Below are positions 1 through 5,033 of a stretch of 5,033 nt of DNA, one piece after another (the first letter of the stretch is position 1; every line of letters starts with the position of its first letter). The notes under the pieces were generated by a model. It ran no database searches, was not told where the DNA came from, and saw only the letters and a program-made list of their open reading frames with translations. The position numbers were made by a program, and so were the translations under genes. The DNA is from Deltaproteobacteria bacterium (GTDB lineage Bacteria; Desulfobacterota; Desulfobacteria; Desulfobacterales; Desulfatirhabdiaceae). The DNA is taken from the NCBI GenBank assembly GCA_021778975.1, contig JAJYBO010000223.1:1-5033 (forward strand), read 5' to 3'.

Positions 1-896
1 TGGAAAACAATGAAGTGCAGCTCATCCAGAAAGGGGTGTCTTTAAAAAATACCGGAATTCAGACTTTTAACGAAGGCGTTGGGCTCCTGAAGCAGGCGCA
101 TGGGGTCTTCAATACGGCATTCGAAGAGAGCAACGCGTTACAGACAAATCGGCGGGAAACAAACCATAACTATCCCTATCGAGGTGAGGCCGCCAGGCAG
201 GGCGGGGCAAATCCCCCTCCGGAAGTTTTCTCGCCGACGCCGGCAGACCCGCCGAATACATTCCCTGTCGCTGCGTTGCTTGTGTTGTCTGTCACCATCA
301 TAACGAGCGTCAAAGCTTTCAACGATAAATATCTTTTTGACAGGTTTCTTTTACACCCCTGGGATATCGTTCGATACAAAAGAAATTATCATACGCTTTT
401 TACGAGCGGGCTGATCCACGCCGATTCCATGCATCTCATGGTCAATGCGATGTCGTTTTGCTTTTTTGCATTTCCGCTCGAAACCATTGTCGGACATGAC
501 AGATTCTTTATCATTTATCTGGGAAGTCTTTTTTTCAGCTCGCTTATCGTAACCGCAAAAAACGGCCGCAATCCGTATTATGAGGCAGTGGGCGCATCGG
601 GGGCTATCGCCGGCGTCATATTCAGCTACATTCTTTACAGACCCACCAGCAGAATCGCTTTCATATTCGTTCCCGTCCCGATCCCGGCGCCGCTTTTTGC
701 AATAGGTTACGTTGGCTACAGCTATTACATGGGAAAACACAAATATGACAACATCGGTCACGACGCCCATTTGTGGGGCGCGGTCAGCGGGGCTGTGATC
801 ACGCTGCTTCTTGATCCCGGCGTTCTCATGAATTTGAGACGGTTCCTCGATTCTCAAAACGTTGCGTCTATGTTTAAGGCTTTTACGCCATATTGA
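1..896 (+). CDS. Rhomboid-family intramembrane serine protease, 5' end outside window
   Basis: Membrane-embedded serine protease that cleaves transmembrane segments of other proteins; the substrate is unknown. Numbering from the GTG at 15, the rhomboid fingerprint is complete: HADSMHLMVN at 135-144 (supporting H135, H140 and N144 in the second core helix), GASG at 193-196 with nucleophile S195, and DAHLWGAVSG at 250-259 with catalytic H252. Hydrophobic segments at about 83-98, 140-157, 164-180, 191-208, 214-234 and 251-266 fit a six-helix core. Residues 1-45 are soluble and probably helical or coiled coil, followed by a Pro-rich linker at about 67-84. The frame stays open to the left edge (codons for ENNE precede GTG 15) and no convincing ribosome binding site precedes that GTG, so the true start is probably outside the window; GTG 15 remains possible. 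It ends with TGA at 894-896, 48 bases before the next gene. The family is secure, the physiological role is not. Confidence 0.88.
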   Translation, partial: ENNEVQLIQKGVSLKNTGIQTFNEGVGLLKQAHGVFNTAFEESNALQTNRRETNHNYPYRGEAARQGGANPPPEVFSPTPADPPNTFPVAALLVLSVTIITSVKAFNDKYLFDRFLLHPWDIVRYKRNYHTLFTSGLIHADSMHLMVNAMSFCFFAFPLETIVGHDRFFIIYLGSLFFSSLIVTAKNGRNPYYEAVGASGAIAGVIFSYILYRPTSRIAFIFVPVPIPAPLFAIGYVGYSYYMGKHKYDNIGHDAHLWGAVSGAVITLLLDPGVLMNLRRFLDSQNVASMFKAFTPY

Positions 897-932
897 TCCC
901 GGCGTGCAACACAACGGACGATTCGAAATACG

Positions 933-938
933 GGAGGG
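933..938 (+). promoter_or_regulatory. Ribosome binding site of the solute-binding protein gene
   Basis: GGAGGG lies 6 bases before the ATG at 945. This strong Shine-Dalgarno match fixes the start, which also gives a well-formed signal peptide directly at the N-terminus. Confidence 0.7.
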
Positions 939-944
939 CAAACA

Positions 945-1934
945 ATGAAAAAGCTCATGATTCTGGCAGTATGTCTGTTTCTGGCGTCCCACGCGACGGC
1001 AGCCGATCTCATCAAGGCAAAACAGGAGGGCGCGGTCAATTTCTACGCCAACATCACCGCTGTTGAACCCATCATGAAATCGTTCTCCGCGGCCACAGGC
1101 ATAAACGCCGTTTACACGCGGCTGGACACTTCCAAATTTATCGCCACGGTCTTCACCGAATTCGAGGCGGGCAAACTGCAAGCGGATGTCCTTCAGGCGC
1201 CGCTGCCCATCCTTGAAATCTTGAAAAGCAAAGGCGTTTTAGCCGCCTATAAATCCCCGTCCGCGGCAGGATATCCGGAATGGGCGCGACAGGACGACGC
1301 CATCGTTCAGTTTGGTATCGAGTATATCGCGCCGATCTATAACAGGGAACTGGTCAAGCCCGAAGACGCCCCCAAAAGCTATGAAGACCTGACCGATCCA
1401 AAGTGGAAAAATCAAATTGTCATGCCGGATCCGTCCTCCCATGCCACCACCATTTCCTGGCTGGTCGGGCTGAAGGAGGCCAACGTGTTTGGCAGTGACG
1501 ACGCCTGGATGAAGTTCGTGCAAGGGCTTGCCAATAACAAGCCCATGTTCGTGAAGTCTTTCGGGCCAACGCCGGCGCCTGTCGAAAGCGGCGAGAAGAA
1601 GATAGCGATCTCGATGCCCAAATACATCGTCACCAAAGCGCCTGCGCCGCTTGACTGGGTGCGGGTGAAAACGATTCTGGGAACGCCGCGGGCCATCGCC
1701 ATCTCCGCCAAAGCGCCGCATCCCGAAGCAGCCAGGATTTTCATGGATGACTGGCTGTCTCGCAATTCCATGAAGATACTGGCCGACAAAGTGGGTGAAT
1801 ACGTTCTTGCGCCCGGAGTTTTTCCGCCTGTTGACGGCATCGCCGGCGCCAGTGTGCTGCCCATTCGCGAACTGTCCGACGCGGAAATCCGTAAGTGGGG
1901 TGATGCATTCAGAAAAATCTTTTTTGCAAAATAA
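945..1934 (+). CDS. ABC transporter periplasmic solute-binding protein (iron/polyamine/phosphonate type)
   Basis: Captures a small solute in the periplasm and hands it to an inner-membrane ABC importer. The 329-residue product starts with a classic Sec signal peptide (KK, then a hydrophobic core at 4-14, cleavage after A19 or A20 in HATAAD). The mature part reads like the extracellular solute-binding superfamily that includes FbpA/AfuA, PhnS and PotD: EGAVNFYANI near 28-37, FSAATGI at 47-53, EFEAGKLQADV at 72-82, and the hallmark DAPKSYEDLTDPKWK at 141-155 followed by MPDP at 160-163. No adjacent Tyr-Tyr pair typical of ferric-ion binding is visible, so the ligand is undetermined. The ATG is preceded by GGAGGG at 933-938 with 6 bases of spacing. 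Length is normal for the family and no internal lesion is seen. The ATPase and permease that should follow are reduced to fragments, so this protein has no working local partner. Confidence 0.87.
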   Translation: MKKLMILAVCLFLASHATAADLIKAKQEGAVNFYANITAVEPIMKSFSAATGINAVYTRLDTSKFIATVFTEFEAGKLQADVLQAPLPILEILKSKGVLAAYKSPSAAGYPEWARQDDAIVQFGIEYIAPIYNRELVKPEDAPKSYEDLTDPKWKNQIVMPDPSSHATTISWLVGLKEANVFGSDDAWMKFVQGLANNKPMFVKSFGPTPAPVESGEKKIAISMPKYIVTKAPAPLDWVRVKTILGTPRAIAISAKAPHPEAARIFMDDWLSRNSMKILADKVGEYVLAPGVFPPVDGIAGASVLPIRELSDAEIRKWGDAFRKIFFAK

Positions 1935-1946
1935 GAATTTTTGAGT

Positions 1947-2147
1947 ATGAAACTGTGCATCCAGGGGCTTTGCAAAGACTACAAGTCAGAGGGCGGGCGC
2001 ATCAGGGCGCTGGATTCTTCCATCGGGCCGGTTGTCGCGCAGAACCGTCTGAATGCCACTGTCGGTGATAAAGCGACGGTATGCGTGCGGCCGGAATTCA
2101 TCCGTATCGGTGCGCCAGAAACGCCGGATACCTGTTCGGATTTCTGA
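1947..2147 (+). pseudogene. ABC transporter ATPase remnant, core domain deleted
   Basis: Remains of the ATP-hydrolysing subunit of the importer served by the upstream binding protein. The ATG at 1947 follows the upstream stop by 12 bases. The 66-residue product begins as these ATPases do (MKLCIQGLCKDYKS, then RALD at 20-23) and then jumps to a piece typical of the C-terminal TOBE domain: VGDKATVCVRPEFIRIG at 39-55, with the characteristic VRPE. Everything between is missing, including Walker A, Q-loop, LSGGQ signature, Walker B and H-loop; family members are usually about 350 residues. The last residues (APETPDTCSDF) run into permease DNA in the wrong frame and stop at TGA 2145-2147. It cannot be a functional ATPase. 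A TTG at 1941 gives two more residues but is a less likely start. Inference: at least one large internal deletion near 2012-2030 and a second near 2112-2117. A short unrelated peptide is the less likely alternative. Confidence 0.72.
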
Positions 2148-2257
2148 CCGTCTGCCCGGTCGTCATGCTGGCGATCGGCAGTTTTTCATCAGGGTTTGGA
2201 ACGTTCGGACATTTTACGACAGCCAAATACATTGCAGCCTACACCGACATGGTGTAC
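2114..2257 (+). pseudogene. ABC transporter permease remnant, N-terminal fragment only
   Basis: In the frame set by ATG 2081, the peptide from about 2117 reads RNAGYLFGFLTVCPVV, then MLAIGSFSSGFGTFGHFT and AKYIAAYTD. This is the typical start of a binding-protein-dependent permease of the PotB/FbpB kind: first transmembrane helix, the PLxMLxxGSF-like turn, then the periplasmic FGxFTxxNYxxAYTD segment. Recognisable homology ends near 2248; the remaining helices and the EAA loop that contacts the ATPase are absent. The frame stays open to 2551, but beyond about 2260 it is not membrane-like and runs antisense through the dehydrogenase gene. The residues encoded by 2081-2113 are ATPase DNA read out of frame, so the native permease start has been lost in the deletion joining the two genes. 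The order binding protein, ATPase, permease is standard for such importers, which supports the identification. Confidence 0.65.
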
Positions 2258-2352
2258 TGCGCCCCACACATAGCAGGGGCGCTTTGCCGCACCATGAAGC
2301 AATCCTCTCAACTGACGGAAAGCCAATTGAAGACGGTTACCAGTTCAACGGA
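2249..2352. other. Unassigned stretch between permease remnant and gabD
   Basis: About 100 bases remain between the end of permease homology and the stop codon of gabD on the other strand. No start codon with a ribosome binding site and no clear terminator was found. One plus-strand frame gives a protein-like peptide (HEAILSTDGKPIEDGYQFNG from 2293) that could be the tail of another deleted gene, but I do not recognise it. The GC-rich stem-loop at 2251-2293 occupies the left half. Confidence 0.4.
2251..2293. other. GC-rich imperfect stem-loop
   Basis: A perfect 7-base stem, GCGCCCC at 2259-2265 with GGGGCGC at 2276-2282, encloses a 10-base loop. Outside it, GGTG at 2251-2254 can pair with CACC at 2290-2293 across an internal loop. 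Read on the plus strand the core stem is followed only by TTT, so it is at best a weak terminator for the decayed transporter operon. On the minus strand, downstream of gabD, no T-run follows. It sits directly after the end of the permease homology, so it may mark a rearrangement boundary. Confidence 0.4.
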
Positions 2353-3810
2353 TCAAATGCCACTCATGCACAGATATTTGATTTCGGAGTACTCTTCAAT
2401 GCCGTATTTGGAGCCTTCCCGCCCGATACCGGATTGTTTCACGCCGCCAAATGGGGCGACTTCTGTGGAAATAATGCCGGTGTTGACGCCGACCATGCCG
2501 TATTCAAGAGCTTCGGAGACCCGCCATATCCGTCCAATGTCTCTGGAGTAAAAATATGCCGCAAGCCCAAATTCGGTGTCGTTCGCCATTTGAATGGCGT
2601 CCTGTTCGGTTTTGAACCGAAACAAAGGTGCAACAGGTCCGAAAGTTTCCTCTCTGGCAATGGCCATGTTCGGTTGAACATTGGTTAAAAGCGTCGGCTC
2701 AAAAAAAGTTCCGCCTTTTGCATGGCGATTGCCGCCGATCAGGATTTTCGCTCCTTTGGAAACCGCGTCCTGAATATGATGTTCTACCTTTACAACCGCG
2801 TTCATATCAATCAGCGGCCCCTGCAGGACGCCGGCTTCAAATCCGTCGCCAACGGTCAACTCCCGGACTTTTGCCGCCAGTTTCTCGGCAAAACGGTCGT
2901 AAATATCATCCTGAACAAGTATCCTGTTGGCGCATACGCAGGTCTGGCCAGAATTGCGATACTTGGATATCATGGCGCCCATAACGGCGGCATCAATATC
3001 GGCATCGTTGAACACGATGAAGGGAGCATTGCCGCCCAGCTCCAGAGATATTTTTTTGACGGTGTCGCTGCATTGCCGCATCAGGAGTTTGCCGATTTCC
3101 GTAGATCCGGTAAAACTGAGCTTTCGCACCACCTGGCTTGCCGTCAATTCTGAACCAATGACGGATGCTTTTCCGGTAACGACATTGAATACACCCGCCG
3201 GAATGCCCGCCTGTTGCGACAATTCTGCAAGTGCGAGCGCCGAATAGGGAGTCTGACTTGCAGGTTTGACGATCATGACACATCCTGCGGCCAGGGCGGG
3301 GGCAGCTTTTCGGGTAATCATGGCGGAAGGAAAATTCCACGGCGTGATGGCCGCGCAAACGCCCACAGATTCCCGAATAACCACAATACGGCTTTCTTTC
3401 TGATGTGAAGGGATCACATCGCCGTACATGCGTTTGCCTTCTTCGGCAAACCATTCGATAAACGATGCGGCATATGCGATTTCTCCGCTGGATTCCGCAA
3501 GGGGTTTGCCCTGTTCCATCGTCATCAGCACCGCCAGATCATCGCGGTTTTGCATGACAAGTTCATACCATCGCCGTAAAAGGGCAGACCTTTCTTTCGC
3601 CGTTTTACCCCGCCACAACAGCCATGCCGCATGTGCCGCCTCGATCGCGCGATGGATTTCATCCCTCCCCATTTCCGGAATGGTTCCGATACGCGTCCCA
3701 TCCGCAGGATTGTTTACAATCATCGTGGCTTTCGAGTCTGCATCCAGCCATTTCCCATCAATGTAAGATTGTTCGTGAAACAGCACCGGATTTTTAAGTT
3801 TCTGAATCAT
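2353..3810 (-). CDS. gabD: Succinate-semialdehyde dehydrogenase (NADP+), GabD type
   Basis: Cytoplasmic enzyme oxidising succinate semialdehyde to succinate with NAD(P)+, the last step of GABA, putrescine and 4-hydroxybutyrate breakdown. The 485-residue product closely follows E. coli GabD (482 residues) from end to end. Visible signatures include EIAYAASFIEWFAEEGKR at 110-127, PWNFP with N159, cofactor-binding KPAS at 182-185, FTGSTEIG at 233-240, LELGGNAP with general base E257, and GQTCVCANR with catalytic C291. C293, two residues on, makes the CxC pair seen in GabD and in redox-sensitive mammalian SSADH. Near the C-terminus are EETFGP, NDTEFGLAAYFYSRD and GIGREGSKYGIEEY. The ATG at 3808-3810 is chosen because AAAGGAG stands 5 bases before it and because it gives GabD-like length; an upstream in-frame ATG at 3867 adds 19 unconserved residues. 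Convergent with the broken transporter; no gabT or gabP is in view. A glutarate- or other semialdehyde specificity cannot be excluded. Confidence 0.93.
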   Translation of the reverse strand: MIQKLKNPVLFHEQSYIDGKWLDADSKATMIVNNPADGTRIGTIPEMGRDEIHRAIEAAHAAWLLWRGKTAKERSALLRRWYELVMQNRDDLAVLMTMEQGKPLAESSGEIAYAASFIEWFAEEGKRMYGDVIPSHQKESRIVVIRESVGVCAAITPWNFPSAMITRKAAPALAAGCVMIVKPASQTPYSALALAELSQQAGIPAGVFNVVTGKASVIGSELTASQVVRKLSFTGSTEIGKLLMRQCSDTVKKISLELGGNAPFIVFNDADIDAAVMGAMISKYRNSGQTCVCANRILVQDDIYDRFAEKLAAKVRELTVGDGFEAGVLQGPLIDMNAVVKVEHHIQDAVSKGAKILIGGNRHAKGGTFFEPTLLTNVQPNMAIAREETFGPVAPLFRFKTEQDAIQMANDTEFGLAAYFYSRDIGRIWRVSEALEYGMVGVNTGIISTEVAPFGGVKQSGIGREGSKYGIEEYSEIKYLCMSGI

Positions 3811-3815
3811 TTGTT

Positions 3816-3822
3816 CTCCTTT
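3816..3822 (-). promoter_or_regulatory. Ribosome binding site of gabD
   Basis: On the minus strand AAAGGAG precedes ATG 3810 by 5 bases (AACAA). This strong site decides the start against the upstream in-frame ATG at 3867, which has no comparable motif. Confidence 0.75.
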
Positions 3823-3900
3823 AGGGATTGTTAGAAAAATATTGTCTTTCCTGTGTGCAGACATCATGTAATTTGATGCCAGTCGGTGATTCCGAAATTG

Positions 3901-3920
3901 GACTTTTTACGAAGCCGTCA
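3901..3920 (+). repeat. Degenerate direct repeat, copy 1
   Basis: GACTTTTTACGAAGCCGTCA matches the stretch at 4071-4090 at 15 of 20 positions, with the first nine bases and the last three identical. Both copies are in the same orientation, 170 bases apart, inside the intergenic region upstream of gabD. Function unknown. Confidence 0.4.
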
Positions 3921-3952
3921 AAATTTGTTCCTGTTTTTGATTATTGAAATGA

Positions 3953-3982
3953 ATCATAGCTATCTACCTGTAAGTTTTTGAA
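3953..3982 (-). promoter_or_regulatory. Possible sigma70-type promoter for gabD
   Basis: Reading the minus strand, TTCAAA (3982-3977) and TATGAT (3958-3953) are separated by 18 bases, matching 4 and 5 of 6 consensus positions. Transcription would begin near 3946, leaving a leader of about 135 bases. The inverted repeat TGATT/AATCA at 3938-3956 overlaps the -10 element and could be an operator. In such AT-rich DNA a match of this quality can occur by chance. Confidence 0.25.
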
Positions 3983-4070
3983 ATTATGTGTATTCCATAT
4001 CAAAAATACGCCGAGGATGCAAGAGCTATTTTTATCCAAAACATGTATTTTCAAATGGTTATGATTTTTA

Positions 4071-4090
4071 GACTTTTTATGAGAGCATCA
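4071..4090 (+). repeat. Degenerate direct repeat, copy 2
   Basis: GACTTTTTATGAGAGCATCA is the second copy of the motif at 3901-3920. Differences lie at motif positions 10, 13, 14, 15 and 17. The copies may be parts of a dispersed intergenic element of this genome or binding sites for a regulator. Confidence 0.4.
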
Positions 4091-4145
4091 TTCTTGATTC
4101 GATAAGCCGATCCCATTAAACTGAACCACTGTCTGAGAATACAAT

Positions 4146-4727
4146 TTAAAATCGCTTGCGATATAGATCGAGCCTGCGAACTACGGAAGGTGGATATTTT
4201 GTCGCCATGTCATTCAATGCTTCAATATTGATATTGTCCAGTTCCAGTTCATCTTCGGCAGGAATACACCTTCTGAGATACAGCGTATCCAATAGCGCTT
4301 TTTCAGGAGTTGCCATGTAGAAATCATCAGCCCGAAAAAATCCTGAAAACAGATGGGGAGAGATTTTTGAAAATTCGATGGTAACGCCCTGATACGAGAT
4401 ATCCCGGCATGTTCCAACAGCCTGACCCAATGTAATGACGGTGCAGACCACCGGTGCTTGCAGACTGACACCATGATAATTCAGCGCCCATTCCCCGGAA
4501 ATGTAAGCCGGTGGCCGGAGAAAGCAGCCGACAGTCTCCACACGCGGGAAGTCATACAGAAAAGAATTGACATAATGGCCTCTCATGAGCCGATGAATCA
4601 AGCCGTTTTTCAGCGCACGAGATAAAAACGTGGCCGGGTGTGGCGTCAGTTTTTCGACATCTTCCAGGCGGAACAGTCCGGGGAGAAATTTCAGCCGTTT
4701 TACTGTGGATTTTTCCATGTCAGTCAT
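4146..4727 (-). CDS. AbiEi-type antitoxin / transcriptional regulator
   Basis: Antitoxin half of an AbiE (type IV) toxin-antitoxin system; members counter the nucleotidyltransferase toxin and repress their own operon. The 193-residue product has an N-terminal winged helix-turn-helix-like part at about 11-53 (LPGLFRLEDVEKL, then SRALKNGLIHRLMRGHYVN). The conserved AbiEi body follows: YISGEWALNYHGV at 75-87 and MATPEKALLDTLYLR at 138-152. The start is set at the ATG 4727-4725, which overlaps the upstream toxin stop as ATGA and implies translational coupling; an in-frame TTG at 4745 is only an extension into the toxin gene and an ATG at 4718 is an alternative. It ends with TAA at 4146-4148. Here the antitoxin gene follows the toxin, opposite to the usual order. 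The operon promoter would lie beyond the right edge. Family assignment is from motif memory and is fairly confident; activity is not shown. Confidence 0.78.
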   Translation of the reverse strand: MTDMEKSTVKRLKFLPGLFRLEDVEKLTPHPATFLSRALKNGLIHRLMRGHYVNSFLYDFPRVETVGCFLRPPAYISGEWALNYHGVSLQAPVVCTVITLGQAVGTCRDISYQGVTIEFSKISPHLFSGFFRADDFYMATPEKALLDTLYLRRCIPAEDELELDNINIEALNDMATKYPPSVVRRLDLYRKRF

Positions 4728-5033
4728 TTCCAGAAAATCCGGCAAAGATTCTGTTTCTGAAGCTGGGCGCAGACCTGCTGTAATGTCAAAACAAACTGCT
4801 CGAAATCTTCCTCCTGATATACGGAAAGAATGTCCCGTGGAATAAAGCGGGGAAGATCGGTTCTGAGCGCATGTTGAATTTCCGGAAGGGCCTCTGCCTT
4901 CATGAAATAATCCGGGCGCCGCGAAGGCTGAAAGGGAAATTGATACATCACCAGTTTGTTTTCAAGCATCCGCCAGTTGACGGAAATTCCCAACTGGTTG
5001 ACAATCCACCAGAGATCGAAAATGTCTCGTCCC
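4724..5033 (-). CDS. AbiEii/AbiGii-type nucleotidyltransferase toxin, C-terminal part
   Basis: Toxin half of the AbiE pair; family members are nucleotidyltransferases that block growth, in some cases by modifying tRNA. Only the last 102 residues lie in the window. They begin with GRDIFDLWWIVNQLGI, matching the RDxxDL helix found in the C-terminal half of AbiEii proteins. Later LPRFIPRDIL and a helix with FEQFVLTLQQVCAQL resemble the family's end, and the protein stops at TGA 4724-4726 inside the ATGA that starts the antitoxin. The nucleotidyltransferase motif (GSxxxD) would be outside the window, so catalytic competence cannot be judged. An ATG at 4991-4993 is internal: the frame is open to the right edge and the conserved RDIFDL lies upstream of it. 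The neighbouring AbiEi-like gene strongly supports the call. Confidence 0.72.
   Translation of the reverse strand, partial: GRDIFDLWWIVNQLGISVNWRMLENKLVMYQFPFQPSRRPDYFMKAEALPEIQHALRTDLPRFIPRDILSVYQEEDFEQFVLTLQQVCAQLQKQNLCRIFWK

Larger units (their letters stand above)
3811..4145. other. AT-rich intergenic region upstream of gabD
   Basis: About 335 bases without a supportable gene, between the stop of the AbiEi-type antitoxin gene and the start of gabD, both on the minus strand. It is clearly more AT-rich than the flanking genes. It holds the gabD ribosome binding site, a possible sigma70-like promoter, a degenerate 20-base direct repeat, and small inverted repeats: CATCA/TGATG at 3862-3878, TGATT/AATCA at 3938-3956, and TTTTTGA/TCAAAAA at 3975-4006. 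No convincing intrinsic terminator for the toxin-antitoxin operon was found, so some read-through into gabD is possible. Confidence 0.6.

Noticed and set aside
885..905. ACGCC/GGCGT hairpin at the end of the rhomboid gene as a terminator
   Set aside because: Only a 5-base stem with an 11-base loop and no T-run, so it is not a credible terminator.
351..1181. Long open frame on the minus strand across the rhomboid and binding-protein genes
   Set aside because: Its translation is rich in Arg, Cys and His with no domain pattern, and it lies antisense to two genes with clear family signatures.
1412..1975. Minus-strand open frame of 187 codons under the binding-protein gene
   Set aside because: Antisense shadow of a well-supported coding region with no ribosome binding site or recognisable domain.
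2053..2688. Plus-strand open frame of about 211 codons running into gabD
   Set aside because: It begins in ATPase remnant DNA and its distal half is antisense to the conserved C-terminus of gabD; no family resemblance over its length.
3811..3867. Upstream ATG giving gabD 19 extra residues
   Set aside because: No ribosome binding site at that ATG, the extra residues are not GabD-like, and AAAGGAG is ideally placed for the ATG at 3810.
3868..3886. TGGCAT-like sigma54 promoter on the minus strand upstream of gabD
   Set aside because: The GG element is present but the matching GC at the -12 position is not, so the match is too poor to call.

Overview
The window looks like an accessory stretch of a bacterial chromosome of medium GC content. 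The gene content and style (a rhomboid with a long soluble N-terminus, a binding-protein transport locus, a GabD-type dehydrogenase and an AbiE-type toxin-antitoxin pair, separated by AT-rich intergenic DNA with a short degenerate repeat) would fit a Gram-negative, perhaps a Desulfobacterota-like organism. That taxonomic guess rests on general impression and not on a marker gene.

Layout. Positions 1-896 (+) hold the 3' part of a gene for a rhomboid-family intramembrane serine protease with a full set of catalytic residues. Positions 945-1934 (+) hold an intact periplasmic solute-binding protein of the iron/polyamine/phosphonate ABC-importer type, with a good ribosome binding site and signal peptide. 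The rest of that importer, normally an ATPase and one or two permeases, is wrecked. At 1947-2147 only the first about 23 residues and a piece of the C-terminal TOBE domain of the ATPase remain, joined together. From about 2117 to 2248, in another frame, lies the start of a permease (first membrane segment only). Positions 2249-2352 are a short unassigned stretch with a GC-rich stem-loop.

On the opposite strand, 3810-2353 is a full-length NADP-type succinate-semialdehyde dehydrogenase (gabD), convergent with the broken transporter. Positions 3811-4145 are an AT-rich intergenic region that should carry the gabD promoter and contains two copies of a 20-base degenerate direct repeat. Also on the minus strand, 5033-4724 is the C-terminal end of an AbiEii-type nucleotidyltransferase toxin, overlapping by ATGA with a complete AbiEi-type antitoxin/regulator at 4727-4146. 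The toxin-before-antitoxin order is the reverse of the usual AbiE arrangement.

Working together: the AbiE pair is a self-contained, translationally coupled module. GabD feeds 4-carbon semialdehyde (from GABA, putrescine or 4-hydroxybutyrate) into the TCA cycle as succinate. The binding protein can no longer be served by the adjacent ATPase and permease, so it is either an orphan using another importer or on its way to loss. The most notable observations are the multi-deletion collapse of the ABC locus next to an intact binding-protein gene, and the reversed toxin/antitoxin order. I see no tRNA, rRNA, CRISPR array, transposase or clear attachment site.
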